Positions 42,035-51,945 are shown, numbered from the stretch's first letter. The stretch: DNA of 52,077 nucleotides from Oscillospiraceae bacterium (GCA_017469795.1 JAFUFT010000031.1:1-52077), one strand, 5' to 3'. Translations and numbers: made by a program. The notes: generated by a model from the letters alone, not told the origin.

Positions 42035-43831
42035 TCAGCGCTCGCCGGCGATGTACTCGTCATAGGCGTTCTGATAAACCGCGATGATCTCGTTGATGCC
42101 CAGGTTGTCGCACTCGGTGACGAACTCGTTCCAGGTGTCGTCGTTGAGCGGGGTGTTGCCGTTCAGGAAGGCCAGGATGGCGCCGGGGGCATAGGTCAGG
42201 AAGTCGCCCTCATACTCGGCAATCTTCTCGTTCTCCTCAACAGTGAAGACGATGGAGTCGGGATAGTACCGCTCGTCAGAGCCCTCCACGTTCCACAGTT
42301 CCACAGCGTTCAGCGCGGACTCGGGGAAGGTGGGAACCAGACGGTCGTTATCCAGATAGCCGCCGGCGAAGCGCTTCATGGTGAAGAGCTCCAGAGCCAT
42401 GTCGGCGTTGGGGGCGTTCATGCCGGTGACGGTGACGGGGGTCTCCCAATCGAACCGGGGCTCCTCGCCCTCCCAGGTCAGGCTCTCGCCGTCGATGCCG
42501 TAGTTGTTCAGCAGCCAGCCGTCATAGGTCCAGAAGTAGTTCTCCCACTGGCAGACCAGTTCAGGATTCTCACAGGAGGTGGACAGGGAGAAGCCGCCGC
42601 GCTGGATCAGGCTGGAATCCTGTTTCCAGACATAGGGAGCGTCGGGATCAACAGCAACGTTGGGAACAGCAGAGACCTTGAAGTTGGGATCCTCGGTGTA
42701 CCAGCTGAGCTCTTCGAGCTTGTCAGCACCCATCTGCCAGATGGCAACGTCGCCGTTGGCATAAGCGGTGTTGCGGACGCCCTGGTCACCGTCGAGACCC
42801 ATGAAGTCCTTGTCGATGAGGCCGTCATCCATGAGCTGCAGGACATACTCCAGATAATCCCGATAGCCGTCCTGGTTCCAGCCGGAGACGCACTCGTCGC
42901 CGCGGCGGAAGATGGCGGAGGACACGGAGGTCATGAAGCCGTCGCCCACCAGAGTGGGGATGGAGGTGTCAAACACGGCGTTGAGGGGCAGCGTACCATC
43001 CGTGAAATAGATGGTGTGGGCCACGTTGTACTTGTCGTGCATCTGATGGAGCATGTCGTCGAACTCGTCCAGAGAAATCAGCGTACTGTCAAAGCTGATG
43101 CCCAGCTCGTCGAGCCAGTCGCCGCGGGTGACCTGGCCGTTGGCAGCGAAGGAGCCGTCGTTGACCTGATAGAAGGCCAGCAGGGCGCCGTCGGTGAGCA
43201 TCTGAGACTTGGTCTTCTCAGACAGGCACTCCCGCACAGCGGCGAAGTTGGGCATATACTCCTCCACATAGGGCTCGATGTCCATGATCACGTCTTCCTC
43301 ATAGGCTTTGGTCACGCCGGAGGAATAGTACTCGATGACGGGGATCAGGTCGGTCATGTCGCCGCCGGCAACCATCAGGTTGAACTGCTCGGAAGCGGAT
43401 GCGGAGCCGACCTCGATGAAGTCCAGCTTGACGCCGGTGGCCTCTTCCGCGGCCTTCAGGGCGTTAAAGTTGGCGTTGGAATCCACGAACTGGACATAGG
43501 GAGGCGTGTAGTACCACATGGTGATGGTGCCGCCCTCTTCCAGAGGATAGGAGATGAACTCCTCTTTCATGGCGTCCATGGGGTCGCCGGCAAGCTGCTC
43601 CTCTTCGGGAACATCTTCCACAGCGGAATCTTCCACAGCGGAACCGGCTTCTGCAGCGGGCTCGGCAGCGGGAGCGGCATCTCCGCCTTCGTCGGCCGGA
43701 GCTTCCGCAGAAGCGGCGGCGGAACCGGCGGCGCTGCCGGCGTCAGATGCCGGAGCGGCAGTGCTTCCGCAGGCGGCAAACAGAGCCACGACCAGGGCCA
43801 GCACCAGAAGCATAGACAATGTCTTCTTCAT
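42035..43831 (-). CDS. Lipoprotein extracellular solute-binding protein 3
   Basis: 598 residues. A lipoprotein signal (LSMLLVLALVVALFAACGS) and a long Ala/Glu-rich acidic spacer (to about residue 75) precede a binding-protein fold like those at 19941 and 21726. Shared patterns include MVAGGDMTDLIP and the NEIIAVYQNAYDEYI end. GAGG precedes the ATG. Unlike the other two it has a SigA-type promoter. No permease is adjacent. Ligand unknown. Confidence 0.87.
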   Translation of the reverse strand: MKKTLSMLLVLALVVALFAACGSTAAPASDAGSAAGSAAASAEAPADEGGDAAPAAEPAAEAGSAVEDSAVEDVPEEEQLAGDPMDAMKEEFISYPLEEGGTITMWYYTPPYVQFVDSNANFNALKAAEEATGVKLDFIEVGSASASEQFNLMVAGGDMTDLIPVIEYYSSGVTKAYEEDVIMDIEPYVEEYMPNFAAVRECLSEKTKSQMLTDGALLAFYQVNDGSFAANGQVTRGDWLDELGISFDSTLISLDEFDDMLHQMHDKYNVAHTIYFTDGTLPLNAVFDTSIPTLVGDGFMTSVSSAIFRRGDECVSGWNQDGYRDYLEYVLQLMDDGLIDKDFMGLDGDQGVRNTAYANGDVAIWQMGADKLEELSWYTEDPNFKVSAVPNVAVDPDAPYVWKQDSSLIQRGGFSLSTSCENPELVCQWENYFWTYDGWLLNNYGIDGESLTWEGEEPRFDWETPVTVTGMNAPNADMALELFTMKRFAGGYLDNDRLVPTFPESALNAVELWNVEGSDERYYPDSIVFTVEENEKIAEYEGDFLTYAPGAILAFLNGNTPLNDDTWNEFVTECDNLGINEIIAVYQNAYDEYIAGER

Positions 43832-43877
43832 TTTGTAACCTCATTTCCTTAATAATTTGGTAATATACCACGTTGAT

Positions 43878-43906
43878 ACTATACAAAAACGAGTTATTTC
43901 TGTCAA
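43878..43906 (-). promoter_or_regulatory. SigA-type promoter of solute-binding protein 3
   Basis: On the minus strand TTGACA (43906-43901), 17 bases and TATAGT (43883-43878). A short imperfect dyad (TGGTA-ATA-TACCA, 43857-43869) follows in the leader. Confidence 0.8.
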
Positions 43907-44007
43907 TGGGTCTGCACAAACTGACAAAAGAGGGTGGGAAAAAACACCAGTCCCGGGGATACGAATTGTACCTTTCGGATACGAAGCGATAAAAATGGAT
44001 GATTCCC

Positions 44008-44865
44008 TCAATCTGTTCCGGTGTGGTGCAGATGCTGCCGCAGCAGCACCTCCTCCCGAAGGGTCCGGCCGCGATCCAGAAGGGCGTGGACTTTATCAAG
44101 ATCATCCCCGCCCAGCGCCTCCCGGAACTCCGTGAGATTGGCGATGAGCGTGTCGATCTCCGAGAGCAGAGGGCCCCGGTTCAGGGAGAACAGCGCCGTC
44201 CACATATCCGGATCCAGCTTGGCCACCCGGGTCATATCCTGAAAGCTGCCGGCGGTAAAGCCCAGCGTCAGGGCCGAAGTAGGACTCTTGATGTAGGCAG
44301 AAGAGACCACGTGAGCCAGCTGAGAGGTATAGGAGATGATGGTGTCGTGGCGGGCGGGATTGGTGATCTCCACCCGGGTGAAGCCAATGGCACCGGCCAG
44401 GTCCTGCAGGGTATCCACCGCGGCCGGGTCGGTCAGGTCTGTGGGGGTGATGATAAAGCTGGCGTTCTTGTAGAGATCCACATCGGAGTTGGCGAATCCG
44501 GCCACTTCCTTGCCGGCCATGGGATGGGTGCCCACATAGCGGACGCCGCGGTCGTGGTACAGCTGATCCACGGCGTCGATGATCGGCTGTTTGACGCCGC
44601 AGATGTCCGCCACGATGGCGCCGGGCTTGAAATCCGCCGCGTGGGCCTTCAAATATTCGATGGTCGCCTCCGGCGGCAGGGCAACAAACACCACGTCCGG
44701 TTGGGACAGGTCTTCCAGGGGCCCGTCAACGGCGGAAACGCTCATGGCAAAGGCCACGGTCTTTTTGTTTCGTGTCCAGCCCAGAACGGTATGGGGCGTA
44801 TACTGCTTGAAGGCCCGGCACAGGCTGCCACCGATCAGGCCCATGCCCACTACTCCAAGAATCAT
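44008..44865 (-). CDS. tyrA: Prephenate dehydrogenase
   Basis: Converts prephenate to 4-hydroxyphenylpyruvate in tyrosine synthesis. 285 residues, single-domain form without an ACT regulatory domain. The Rossmann start [18 protein letters not shown] binds NAD(P). [10 protein letters not shown] carries the conserved His, and the all-helical dimer domain follows. ATG 44865 is preferred over GTG 44874 because AGGTG lies six bases before the ATG and overlaps the GTG. Confidence 0.93.
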   Translation of the reverse strand: MILGVVGMGLIGGSLCRAFKQYTPHTVLGWTRNKKTVAFAMSVSAVDGPLEDLSQPDVVFVALPPEATIEYLKAHAADFKPGAIVADICGVKQPIIDAVDQLYHDRGVRYVGTHPMAGKEVAGFANSDVDLYKNASFIITPTDLTDPAAVDTLQDLAGAIGFTRVEITNPARHDTIISYTSQLAHVVSSAYIKSPTSALTLGFTAGSFQDMTRVAKLDPDMWTALFSLNRGPLLSEIDTLIANLTEFREALGGDDLDKVHALLDRGRTLREEVLLRQHLHHTGTD

Positions 44866-44957
44866 GGGAATCACCTCGTCATAAAATCTGTTCTGTTATC
44901 AGAATAGCAGGAATCAAAAGGAAATCAAGTCTAATCTGGAAAAAAAGAAAAAAGAAC

Positions 44958-44986
44958 TTGCATCATTTTGAAAAAAGTGTTATTAT
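44958..44986 (+). promoter_or_regulatory. Promoter of rpoD
   Basis: TTGCAT (44958-44963), a 17-base spacer and TATTAT (44981-44986). The transcript would have a leader of about 95 bases before the ATG. Confidence 0.7.
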
Positions 44987-45086
44987 ATCAGTTGCCTGTC
45001 TTATAATCAGCGTACTGCGCCGTGTTCGGCGATTATCTTTTTTTCGGCTGATGAAGAGGGACTTCTTATTTAAAAGGAAGTGCAAT

Positions 45087-46199
45087 ATGGCAATCACAAA
45101 CAATGCGGCTGTGAAGCTCAGTGATGAGGTCAAGGCACCTGTCCTGGCGCTGCTCAGCAAGGGACAGAAGGCCGGCGCGCTCCAGTCCTCCGAGGTGCTC
45201 GGGGTGCTGGAAAAGCTGGACATTGACCCGGAGCAGATCGAGCATATCTATGATACGATCGAGGGCCTCGGCATTCAAATTGTCGGCGCGGAACTGGAAC
45301 TGGATGCGCCAGAGGACGTTCCGGCGGAAGAGGAGGAACTGGTCGACCCTGTGGAACTGGCTGCGGAGTACAACCTGGACGATCCCGTCCGGATGTACCT
45401 CAAGGAGATCGGCCAGATCAAGCTGCTGACCCCTGAAGAGGAGCAGGAACTGGCGGCCAGGGTGGCTCAGGGCGATAAGTATGCCAAGGACAAGCTGACC
45501 GAGGCCAACCTCAGACTGGTGGTTTCCATCGCCAAGAAGTATTCCGGCCGCGGCCTTCACATTCTGGATCTGATCCAGGAGGGAAACACGGGCCTGATCC
45601 GGGCCGTGGACAAGTTCGACTACACCAAGGGCAACAAATTCTCCACCTACGCCACCTGGTGGATCCGGCAGGCCATCACCCGTGCCATTGCTGACCAGGC
45701 CCGGACCATCCGGGTCCCGGTACATATGGTGGAGGTCATCAACAAGGTTACCCGCTGCAACCGCAAGCTGGTGCAGGAGCTGGGCCGGGAACCTACCATG
45801 GAGGAGATCGCAGAGGATCTGCACATCCCGCTGGAAAAGGTCATCGAGGCCACTCGGACCTCCGCCGATACGCTTTCCCTGGACACCCCGGTGGGCGACG
45901 AGGAGGACACCACCATCGGATCCTTTGTGGAGGATGACAACACGCCGGGACCTGCCGATGCCACCTCCAACACCCTTCTGGCGGAGGCGCTGGAGGAGAT
46001 CCTCCAGACCCTGACCGAGCGGGAGGCGGAAGTGCTGCGGATGCGGTTCGGTATGTTTGATGGCCGGACCCATACCCTTGAAGAAGTGGGACAGATCTTC
46101 GGCGTCACCCGGGAAAGGATCCGCCAGATCGAGAACAAGGCCATCCGGAAGCTGCGTCATCCCAGCCGCGCCAAGAAAATCAAGGATTTTTATTGTTGA
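45087..46199 (+). CDS. rpoD: RNA polymerase primary sigma factor SigA/RpoD
   Basis: 370 residues. Region 1.1-like N-terminus, then region 1.2 ([17 protein letters not shown]), region 2 ([40 protein letters not shown]... with [15 protein letters not shown]), region 3 and region 4 ([29 protein letters not shown]). ATG 45087 is chosen for AAGGAAG seven bases upstream; the longer frame before it overlaps the promoter. As the housekeeping sigma factor it complements the sigma-54 gene elsewhere in the window. Confidence 0.97.
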   Translation: MAITNNAAVKLSDEVKAPVLALLSKGQKAGALQSSEVLGVLEKLDIDPEQIEHIYDTIEGLGIQIVGAELELDAPEDVPAEEEELVDPVELAAEYNLDDPVRMYLKEIGQIKLLTPEEEQELAARVAQGDKYAKDKLTEANLRLVVSIAKKYSGRGLHILDLIQEGNTGLIRAVDKFDYTKGNKFSTYATWWIRQAITRAIADQARTIRVPVHMVEVINKVTRCNRKLVQELGREPTMEEIAEDLHIPLEKVIEATRTSADTLSLDTPVGDEEDTTIGSFVEDDNTPGPADATSNTLLAEALEEILQTLTEREAEVLRMRFGMFDGRTHTLEEVGQIFGVTRERIRQIENKAIRKLRHPSRAKKIKDFYC

Positions 46200-46240
46200 A
46201 GCCATCCCCGGACGCAGAATGCGCCCGGGGGCTTTTCGTA
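46200..46240 (+). terminator. Probable rpoD terminator
   Basis: An imperfect stem (CCCCGG...CGC with GCG...CCGGGG, AGAAT loop) followed by CTTTTCG and a T-rich stretch lies directly after the rpoD stop. Confidence 0.6.
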
Positions 46241-46374
46241 TTTTTGAAAAAAACCGGAAAAAACATGAAAAACCCATTGTATTTATCGAAAGAACACGAT
46301 ACAATATATAGGTACATAGTTTACATAAGGACGAAGCGGCAATTGGGCCGCGTGACCAAAGGAGTGATAGATCC

Positions 46375-47031
46375 ATGCTGATCAGAAACGTGTCGGCAGA
46401 CAAGGCCATCAATCTGCTGCGGGAGTGGAACGGACAGGTTTCCGGTGGAAGGACCGCGGAATCCGAAAAGGCCTTCCGGGATATGTGCGACCGCTATCTC
46501 CTGGTGGAGGTGGAGAGCGCCCAGGAGCTCTCCCGGCTGAATTCCATGGAGAAGTATCTCACGGCCGGCCATGGATTCTATCTCTATGTGCGGTATCCCT
46601 CGGATGTGCTCGATGCGATCCGGGCGGGCCGGGCGGCGCTGCCGGAGTTCGTCCACCGGGCGGAACAGCGGTATTCCAGCGCCTACAGCCGCGGAACTTT
46701 GAAGCTGCTGCTGGGCTTTATTCAGGAGGCAATGGATCCCAACTTTGATTTCGGCCTGTTCATCGACATCATGGATGAGCAGAAGAAGGCAAAGGAGCGG
46801 GAGCGGTTGGCCCGTCAGATCCCGGTCTATCAGCCTCCTGTCCAGCAGGTGCAGCAGACTTACCAGCCGCCGGCGCAGCAGCCTGCCCAGCAGGTGCAGC
46901 AGACCTACCAGATGCCGGCGCAGCAGCCTGCCCAGCAGGTGCAGCAGACCTACCAGCCGCCGGTCCAGCAGCAACCCCGGCGCAGGACCACCAATGTGGT
47001 CCACTACCACTTTGGAAATCAGGTGTCTTAA
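46375..47031 (+). CDS. Hypothetical protein with Gln/Pro tandem repeats
   Basis: 218 residues, not recognised. The first ~150 residues form a charged, mostly helical domain (AINLLREWNGQV, LNSMEKYLTAGHGFYLYVRYPSDVLDAI). The tail has three 15-residue repeats of the type QQVQQTYQPPAQQPA and a basic end (PRRRTTNVVHYHFGN). There is no signal peptide. A good AAAGGAG precedes the ATG. The tail looks disordered and could bind other proteins. Confidence 0.7.
   Translation: MLIRNVSADKAINLLREWNGQVSGGRTAESEKAFRDMCDRYLLVEVESAQELSRLNSMEKYLTAGHGFYLYVRYPSDVLDAIRAGRAALPEFVHRAEQRYSSAYSRGTLKLLLGFIQEAMDPNFDFGLFIDIMDEQKKAKERERLARQIPVYQPPVQQVQQTYQPPAQQPAQQVQQTYQMPAQQPAQQVQQTYQPPVQQQPRRRTTNVVHYHFGNQVS
46843..46977 (+). 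repeat. Three 45-base in-frame tandem repeats
   Basis: Units at 46843-46887, 46888-46932 and 46933-46977 encode 15 residues each and differ by only a few bases in the first two. They code for the Gln/Pro tail of the surrounding gene. Confidence 0.92.
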
Positions 47032-47095
47032 GCCTTTATGTTTACCGGCTCTCCCGTCAGGGCGGGCCGGTGATTTTCTCTGACGGGAGGCAGCC

Positions 47096-48250
47096 ATGGA
47101 AACGGAAAAACTATTTTATCAGGATCCCTATCTGCGGAAATTCGAGGCAGTTGTGGAGGAGTGCTCTCCCTGGAAGAAGGGGTTTGCGGTAGTACTGGAC
47201 CGGACCTGCTTTTATCCGGAGGGCGGCGGCCAGCCGGGGGATCGGGGTACGCTCAGCGGCATTGCGGTGACGGACACCCGGGAAGCAGAGGGCCGGGTGA
47301 TCCACATGACGCAGGCGCCGCTGGAGCCTGGGACCCGGGTCACGGGAGAGCTCGACTGGGACCGGCGGTTTGACCTGATGCAGCAGCACTCGGGGGAACA
47401 CATGGTGTCGGGCGTGATCCATCGGATCTTTGGATACGACAACGTGGGATTCCATATGGGCTCCGACGTGATCACCATCGACTTTTCCGGTCTTTTGACA
47501 GAGGAGCAGCTCCGGGAGGTGGAGCGGGAGGTCAACGGGCGCATCTGGGAGGATCTGCCGGTGAAATGCTGGTATCCCGACCCGGAGACCCTGAAAGAGA
47601 TCCCCTACCGGAGCAAAAAGGAGCTTTCCGGAGCCGTGCGGATCGTGGAATTTCCGGGCACAGACATCTGCGCCTGCTGCGGCACCCATGTGGCTCGGAC
47701 CGGAGAGATCGGCCTGGTCAGAATCCTCAGCGTGGAGAAATTCCACAGCGGCGTCCGGGTGGAGATGGCGGCAGGCCGGCGGGCCTATGAATATCTGAGT
47801 GATATCGCGGATCAGAACCGGCAGGTGTCCCGGATCCTCTCCGCCAAACCCCTGGAAACGGCGGCCGCGGTGGAAGCGGCGGCAGCGGAGCTGGAAGCGA
47901 AAAAACAGCAGATCTACGCTATGGAGCAGCGGCAGTTTGCGGCCAAAGCAGAGCGGCTCCGTGGGAAAGGCGACGTTCTGGTCCGGATGGAGGGATTGTC
48001 TCCGGACAGCCTGCGGCGTGCGGCCATCGCGATCCAGGAGACCTGCGGCGGCAGGGCGGCGGTGTTCTCCGGGGACGACGCCGGCGGTTATAAGTATGCG
48101 GTTGGGTATCCCGGTGGGGATCTGCGGCAGTGGGTAAAGGAACTCAACAGCGCGCTCTCCGGCCGGGGCGGCGGAAAGCCGGGCTTCGTCCAGGGCAGCG
48201 TCAGTGCCAGTTGGGAGGAGATCACCGGATTTTTCTCCCGTTCAGTGTGA
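47096..48250 (+). CDS. Alanyl-tRNA editing protein AlaX-like (with DHHA1 domain)
   Basis: 384 residues. Hydrolyses mischarged Ser- or Gly-tRNA(Ala) in trans. YPEGGGQPGDRG is the tRNA-acceptor domain signature. Zinc ligands are HSGEHM and CACCGTH. A linker helix (AAAAELEAKKQQIYAMEQRQ) leads to a DHHA1 domain (GGRAAVFSGDDAGGYKYAVG). This is the long AlaX form. No aminoacylation domain is present. The ATG follows a GGAGG. Confidence 0.92.
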   Translation: METEKLFYQDPYLRKFEAVVEECSPWKKGFAVVLDRTCFYPEGGGQPGDRGTLSGIAVTDTREAEGRVIHMTQAPLEPGTRVTGELDWDRRFDLMQQHSGEHMVSGVIHRIFGYDNVGFHMGSDVITIDFSGLLTEEQLREVEREVNGRIWEDLPVKCWYPDPETLKEIPYRSKKELSGAVRIVEFPGTDICACCGTHVARTGEIGLVRILSVEKFHSGVRVEMAAGRRAYEYLSDIADQNRQVSRILSAKPLETAAAVEAAAAELEAKKQQIYAMEQRQFAAKAERLRGKGDVLVRMEGLSPDSLRRAAIAIQETCGGRAAVFSGDDAGGYKYAVGYPGGDLRQWVKELNSALSGRGGGKPGFVQGSVSASWEEITGFFSRSV

Positions 48251-48260
48251 ATGATACAAA

Positions 48261-48285
48261 AACCGGCTCCCCATGGGAGCCGGTT
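48261..48285. terminator. Bidirectional terminator
   Basis: AACCGGCTCCC (48261-48271) and GGGAGCCGGTT (48275-48285) form an 11-base stem between the convergent alaX-like and rodA genes. Confidence 0.9.
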
Positions 48286-48292
48286 GATTTGT

Positions 48293-49438
48293 CTATACGG
48301 GAAGCTGAATGTATCGCTGCTGGGAGTCCGGCGAGGGATGGAGCTTGACGCTGGATATGACGCCCATGGAGATGAACAGGGACAGCATGGAGGAACCTCC
48401 GTAGCTGAAGAAGGGAAGCGTCAGACCGATGACGGGCATCACGCCCAGGCACATTCCCACGTTGGTCAGGATCTGGAACAGGAGCATTCCCGCCACGCCC
48501 ACGCAGATCTGCCGGTAGAAGTAGCTCTGGGAGCGGACGCCGATATAGATGATCCGCAGAACGATGGCGGTCAGCAGCAGGATGCACAGGAAACAGCCGA
48601 GGAATCCGAGCTCTTCCCCGATCACGGCAAAGATGAAGTCTGTGTGCTGGGCGGGAATGGCGTCGGCCTGGGTCTGGGTGCCATGATAGAGACCCTGACC
48701 GGACAGTCCGCCGCCCGCAATGGCGTTGATGGAGCGGGTGGCCTGATAGCGGACATCGATGCCCAGCGGGTCGATGGTTTCGTCGAAGATGACCATGACG
48801 CGGTTTTTCTGGTAGTCCGCCACCAGTCCGCTGTTCCAGACGATGGGGACGATGACCAGCAATCCTGCTCCGGCGGCCAGGAACCACAGGAAACTGAACC
48901 CGGCGGACAGCGCCATGATGATGAAGGTAAACACGTAGATCAGCGCCACGCCGGCGTCCCTGGAGATGACCAGGATCAGTCCCAGAAACACAGCGGACAC
49001 CAGTCCCACCCGCAGGATACATGGAATCGAGTTGATGCGCTCCTGATAGATGGAGGTGATACGGGCCACGGCGATGATATACAGGATCTTGCAGTATTCC
49101 GCCGGCTGCATCATGCCGATGCCGGGGACCCGAATCCAGCTTCGGTTGCCGGTGTCTCCGGCCACGCCGAGGGGATACAGCAGCGCCAGGAACATGGCCG
49201 CAAAGATTACCACAAGGGCGTTGTGCTCCGCCAGGATCTCCATATCAAAAAAGGAGATGAGAACATACATGATCAGGCCAAGCGCCAGAGCAATGATCTG
49301 GACCCGGACGTAGTCGCCGGAGCCGTTGAGGTTGGTGGCGCTGGAGATCATGATGATTCCGAACACGGAAGCCGCCAGACAAAGTCCCAGCAGGATCCAG
49401 TCTGTGCGGGTAAAAAAACGTCGAGCGAGATTGAGCAT
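48293..49438 (-). CDS. rodA: RodA/FtsW/SpoVE-type peptidoglycan glycosyltransferase
   Basis: SEDS-family polymerase that builds peptidoglycan with a partner class B penicillin-binding protein. 381 residues and about 10 membrane helices. Signatures are GNRSWIRVPGIGMMQPAEYCK, INAIAGGGLSGQGLYHGTQTQ, the HTDFIFAVIGEELGFLG block and the late GLTLPFFSYGGSSML. The shape and QADAIPAQHTDF region favour RodA over FtsW, but the assignment within the family is moderate. No mre or pbp genes lie alongside. Confidence 0.9.
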   Translation of the reverse strand: MLNLARRFFTRTDWILLGLCLAASVFGIIMISSATNLNGSGDYVRVQIIALALGLIMYVLISFFDMEILAEHNALVVIFAAMFLALLYPLGVAGDTGNRSWIRVPGIGMMQPAEYCKILYIIAVARITSIYQERINSIPCILRVGLVSAVFLGLILVISRDAGVALIYVFTFIIMALSAGFSFLWFLAAGAGLLVIVPIVWNSGLVADYQKNRVMVIFDETIDPLGIDVRYQATRSINAIAGGGLSGQGLYHGTQTQADAIPAQHTDFIFAVIGEELGFLGCFLCILLLTAIVLRIIYIGVRSQSYFYRQICVGVAGMLLFQILTNVGMCLGVMPVIGLTLPFFSYGGSSMLSLFISMGVISSVKLHPSPDSQQRYIQLPV

Positions 49439-49471
49439 GGTTTTCCCTTTCCCGGATTTTTTGTTTGTCCC

Positions 49472-49500
49472 ATTTTATCATTTTGCCCCTGGAAAGTAAA
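49472..49500 (-). promoter_or_regulatory. Promoter of rodA
   Basis: On the minus strand TTTACT (49500-49495), a 17-base spacer and TAAAAT (49477-49472), about 35 bases before the ATG. Confidence 0.6.
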
Positions 49501-49501
49501 T

Positions 49502-50124
49502 AGAAAAGGTTTTTTATTTGCGGGGAGATGTGATATAATAAACAAACTGGAGTTTGTAAAGCTCTTTTTTATTCCCTCCGGGGGCCATGCCGTGCGATGG
49601 GACCCGCTGCGACAGCAGTGGGCGCGCGTTCCCTACTTCTGCCCTGCCAGAAGTAGGCAAGAGCAGCCAAAGGGCCTTGCCCTTTGGAATCCCGCCCGCG
49701 TGGCGAGACTTTTTACGCCGTCGAGCGCTCGGAAGATAATCTGCGGTCGCCGCTTGACTTCGTGAGCGGCTGAGGGTTGGCCTCCACCTCGTTTCGGGTA
49801 GGACCGACAAGGAGTGCCTGCCGTCGCGCCTGCGTCAGCACCCCCGAGCGTGGGAACGAAACGGGGTGTGCATCGACAGCGGCGACGCGCGAGCTGGTAG
49901 CGCGGAGTCCGCACACCAAGGTCGCAGTCGAGCGTTAGATTTTGCACTGTTTGCCCCTGGCGTGGGAGAATCGCAAAGGGGGAACCCCCTTTGCCCGGTT
50001 CTTTCCCCTGTTTCTTGCCGGAACAAGAAACAGGGCCGTCGGAGACATTTCCGAAGGCGCCAGCTGGCATCCAAGAATAATCAACCCCCCGACAAACTCC
50101 AACTATCCATACAGGAGCAATCAC
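49502..50124. repeat. Gene-free stretch with four perfect hairpins (likely dispersed mosaic repeat)
   Basis: No credible gene. Four exact inverted repeats follow each other: CCTACTTCTG (49632-49641/49648-49657), CCAAAGGGC (49667-49675/49679-49687), GCAAAGGGGG (49973-49982/49985-49994) and CCCTGTTTCTTG (50006-50017/50024-50035). Base composition and word use differ from the coding DNA around it. None has a good T-run. A TATAAT at 49534-49539 could start a long leader toward tsaE. The modular look suggests an intergenic repeat element present elsewhere in the genome, which I cannot check. Confidence 0.6.
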
Positions 50125-50562
50125 ATGACATACTATACCCATTCTGAAGCGGAAACGGAGGCATTGGCACAACGGCTGGCCCCCTATCTGGACCCCGGCA
50201 CGGTGATCGCCTTTGACGGAGATCTGGGCGCGGGCAAGACGGCCTTTACCCGGGGGCTTGCCCGGGGACTGGGGATCACGGAGCGGGTGACCAGTCCCAC
50301 CTACACCATTGTCAACGAATATGACGGGAAGATTCCGCTGTTTCATTTTGATTTGTACCGGCTCACCTCCTCGGAGGACCTCTTCGACATCGGCTGGGAG
50401 GACTATCTGGAGCGGGGCGGAATCCTGGCGGTGGAATGGAGCGAGCGGGTTGCCGACGCGCTGGAGGATCCACTGCGGGTCTCCATCCGGCGGACGGAGG
50501 AGGGAAACGGCCGGCGCATCACCATAGAAGGAGGGAAGCGTTTTGCGGATCTTAGCCTTTGA
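50125..50562 (+). CDS. tsaE: tRNA threonylcarbamoyladenosine biosynthesis ATPase TsaE
   Basis: 145 residues. Partner ATPase of the TsaB-TsaD complex that makes t6A37 in tRNA. The P-loop [10 protein letters not shown] lies near residue 34, and [10 protein letters not shown] and FHFDLYRL are further family marks. ATG 50125 has AGGAG nine bases upstream. It overlaps tsaB by 20 bases, so the two are translationally coupled. Confidence 0.95.
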   Translation: MTYYTHSEAETEALAQRLAPYLDPGTVIAFDGDLGAGKTAFTRGLARGLGITERVTSPTYTIVNEYDGKIPLFHFDLYRLTSSEDLFDIGWEDYLERGGILAVEWSERVADALEDPLRVSIRRTEEGNGRRITIEGGKRFADLSL

Positions 50563-51271
50563 GTCCTCGGCCAAAGCGGCGTCTGCGGCGCTGATGGAGG
50601 ACGGAGTTCTGGTGGCGGAGAGCTTTGTGAACAACGGGAAGACCCATTCGGCTACCCTGATGCCCATGGCGCAGCAGCTGCTGCGTGACTGCGGCGTGGC
50701 GGCCGGAGATCTGGACGCAGTGGCTGTGGCCCGGGGGCCGGGCAGCTTTACCGGCGTGCGGATCGGTGTGGCGGCGGCAAAAGGACTGTCCTGGGCAGCG
50801 GAAAAACCGGTCTGTGGCGTCAGCACCCTGGAGGCCATGGCCTTTCAGCTGCGGCAGGTCCGCGGGATCGTCTGTCCGGTGATGGATGCCCGGCGGGCCC
50901 AGGTGTATAACGCCCTGTTTACCTCGGACGGTGAGACCCTGAACCGGTGTGCAGAGGATCGGGCCATTTCCCTGGAGGAACTGAAAAAAGAACTGCAAAA
51001 AACAGAAATTCCGATTTTTCTGGTTGGAGACGGAAGCAGATTGTGCTATAATACCCTTAAAGCTGAGGTCCCGAATCTGATCCTGCCGCCGGCGCATCTG
51101 GAGATGCAGAGGGCGTCTGGGGTGGCGATGGCTGCCATGAAAGCGGCAGCTGCGGGAGAGCTTCAGACTCCGGAATCGCTTGTGCCGAATTACCTGCGGC
51201 TGAGTCAGGCGGAGCGGGAGCGCCTCAGCAGATTGAGCGCTGAGAATCAGAAATTGAAAGGAGATTCCTAA
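50543..51271 (+). CDS. tsaB: tRNA threonylcarbamoyladenosine biosynthesis protein TsaB
   Basis: 242 residues. Scaffold paralogue of TsaD in the t6A pathway. [16 protein letters not shown] opens the ASKHA fold, and [21 protein letters not shown] is the family signature. The start is TTG 50543, with AGGAGG about eight bases upstream; no ATG gives the right N-terminus. It overlaps tsaE by 20 bases. The usual rimI and tsaD neighbours are absent, and upp follows directly. Confidence 0.95.
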   Translation: MRILAFESSAKAASAALMEDGVLVAESFVNNGKTHSATLMPMAQQLLRDCGVAAGDLDAVAVARGPGSFTGVRIGVAAAKGLSWAAEKPVCGVSTLEAMAFQLRQVRGIVCPVMDARRAQVYNALFTSDGETLNRCAEDRAISLEELKKELQKTEIPIFLVGDGSRLCYNTLKAEVPNLILPPAHLEMQRASGVAMAAMKAAAAGELQTPESLVPNYLRLSQAERERLSRLSAENQKLKGDS

Positions 51272-51272
51272 A

Positions 51273-51902
51273 ATGGGAGAGCTGCATGTATTGGACCATC
51301 CGCTGATTCAGCACAAGCTGAGCATTCTGCGGGACAAGAACACCGGCGTAAAGGAGTTCCGGGAGATCGTCGGAGAGATCGCCGCACTGATGTGCTATGA
51401 GGCGACCCGGGATCTGCCCCTGGAGAACGTGACCATCGAGACGCCTGTGGCCGTGGGCACTTTCAAGAGGCTGGCGGGCAAGAAGGTTGCGATCGTTCCG
51501 ATCCTTCGGGCGGGACTTGGCATGGTGGACACCATCATCGACCTGATCCCCTCTGCCAAGGTGGGCCACATCGGCCTGTACCGGGATCCGGAGACCCATA
51601 ACCCGGTGGAGTACTACTGCAAGATGCCCCCGGATATCTCGGAGCGGGAGGTCATCATTGTCGATCCCATGCTTGCCACCGGCGGCAGCGCATCGGCTGC
51701 CATCACCTTCATCAAGGGTTACGGATGCAAGAATATCAAGCTCATGAACATCATCGGCTGCCCCGAGGGCATCGAGGTGGTTCAGCGGGATCATCCCGAC
51801 GTGGACCTGTATGTGGCCGCTGTGGATGAGAGACTCAATGAGAACAAGTATATCGTTCCCGGTCTGGGCGACGCCGGCGACCGGATCTTCGGCACCAAGT
51901 AA
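51273..51902 (+). CDS. upp: Uracil phosphoribosyltransferase
   Basis: Salvages uracil to UMP with PRPP. 209 residues. The PRPP loop [16 protein letters not shown] is visible, as are [15 protein letters not shown] and the uracil-binding end [25 protein letters not shown] precedes the ATG one base after the tsaB stop, so it is in the same operon. Confidence 0.97.
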   Translation: MGELHVLDHPLIQHKLSILRDKNTGVKEFREIVGEIAALMCYEATRDLPLENVTIETPVAVGTFKRLAGKKVAIVPILRAGLGMVDTIIDLIPSAKVGHIGLYRDPETHNPVEYYCKMPPDISEREVIIVDPMLATGGSASAAITFIKGYGCKNIKLMNIIGCPEGIEVVQRDHPDVDLYVAAVDERLNENKYIVPGLGDAGDRIFGTK

Positions 51903-51912
51903 ATACGACGGA

Positions 51913-51937
51913 AGCGGCGGGCTCTGCCCGCCGCTTT
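51913..51937 (+). terminator. Terminator after upp
   Basis: AAGCGGCGGGC (51913-51923) and GCCCGCCGCTT (51927-51937) form an 11-base stem with a TCT loop, followed by TGTAGGTTTG. Confidence 0.85.
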
Positions 51938-51945
51938 GTAGGTTT

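Noticed and set aside
44958..45086. Extended N-terminus of rpoD
   Set aside because: The frame is open but overlaps the promoter, and AAGGAAG points to ATG 45087.
46843..46977. CRISPR-like direct repeats
   Set aside because: The 45-base units are contiguous, in frame and coding, with no spacers.
49620..50040. CRISPR array in the hairpin-rich intergenic region
   Set aside because: The inverted repeats differ from one another and there is no regular repeat-spacer pattern.
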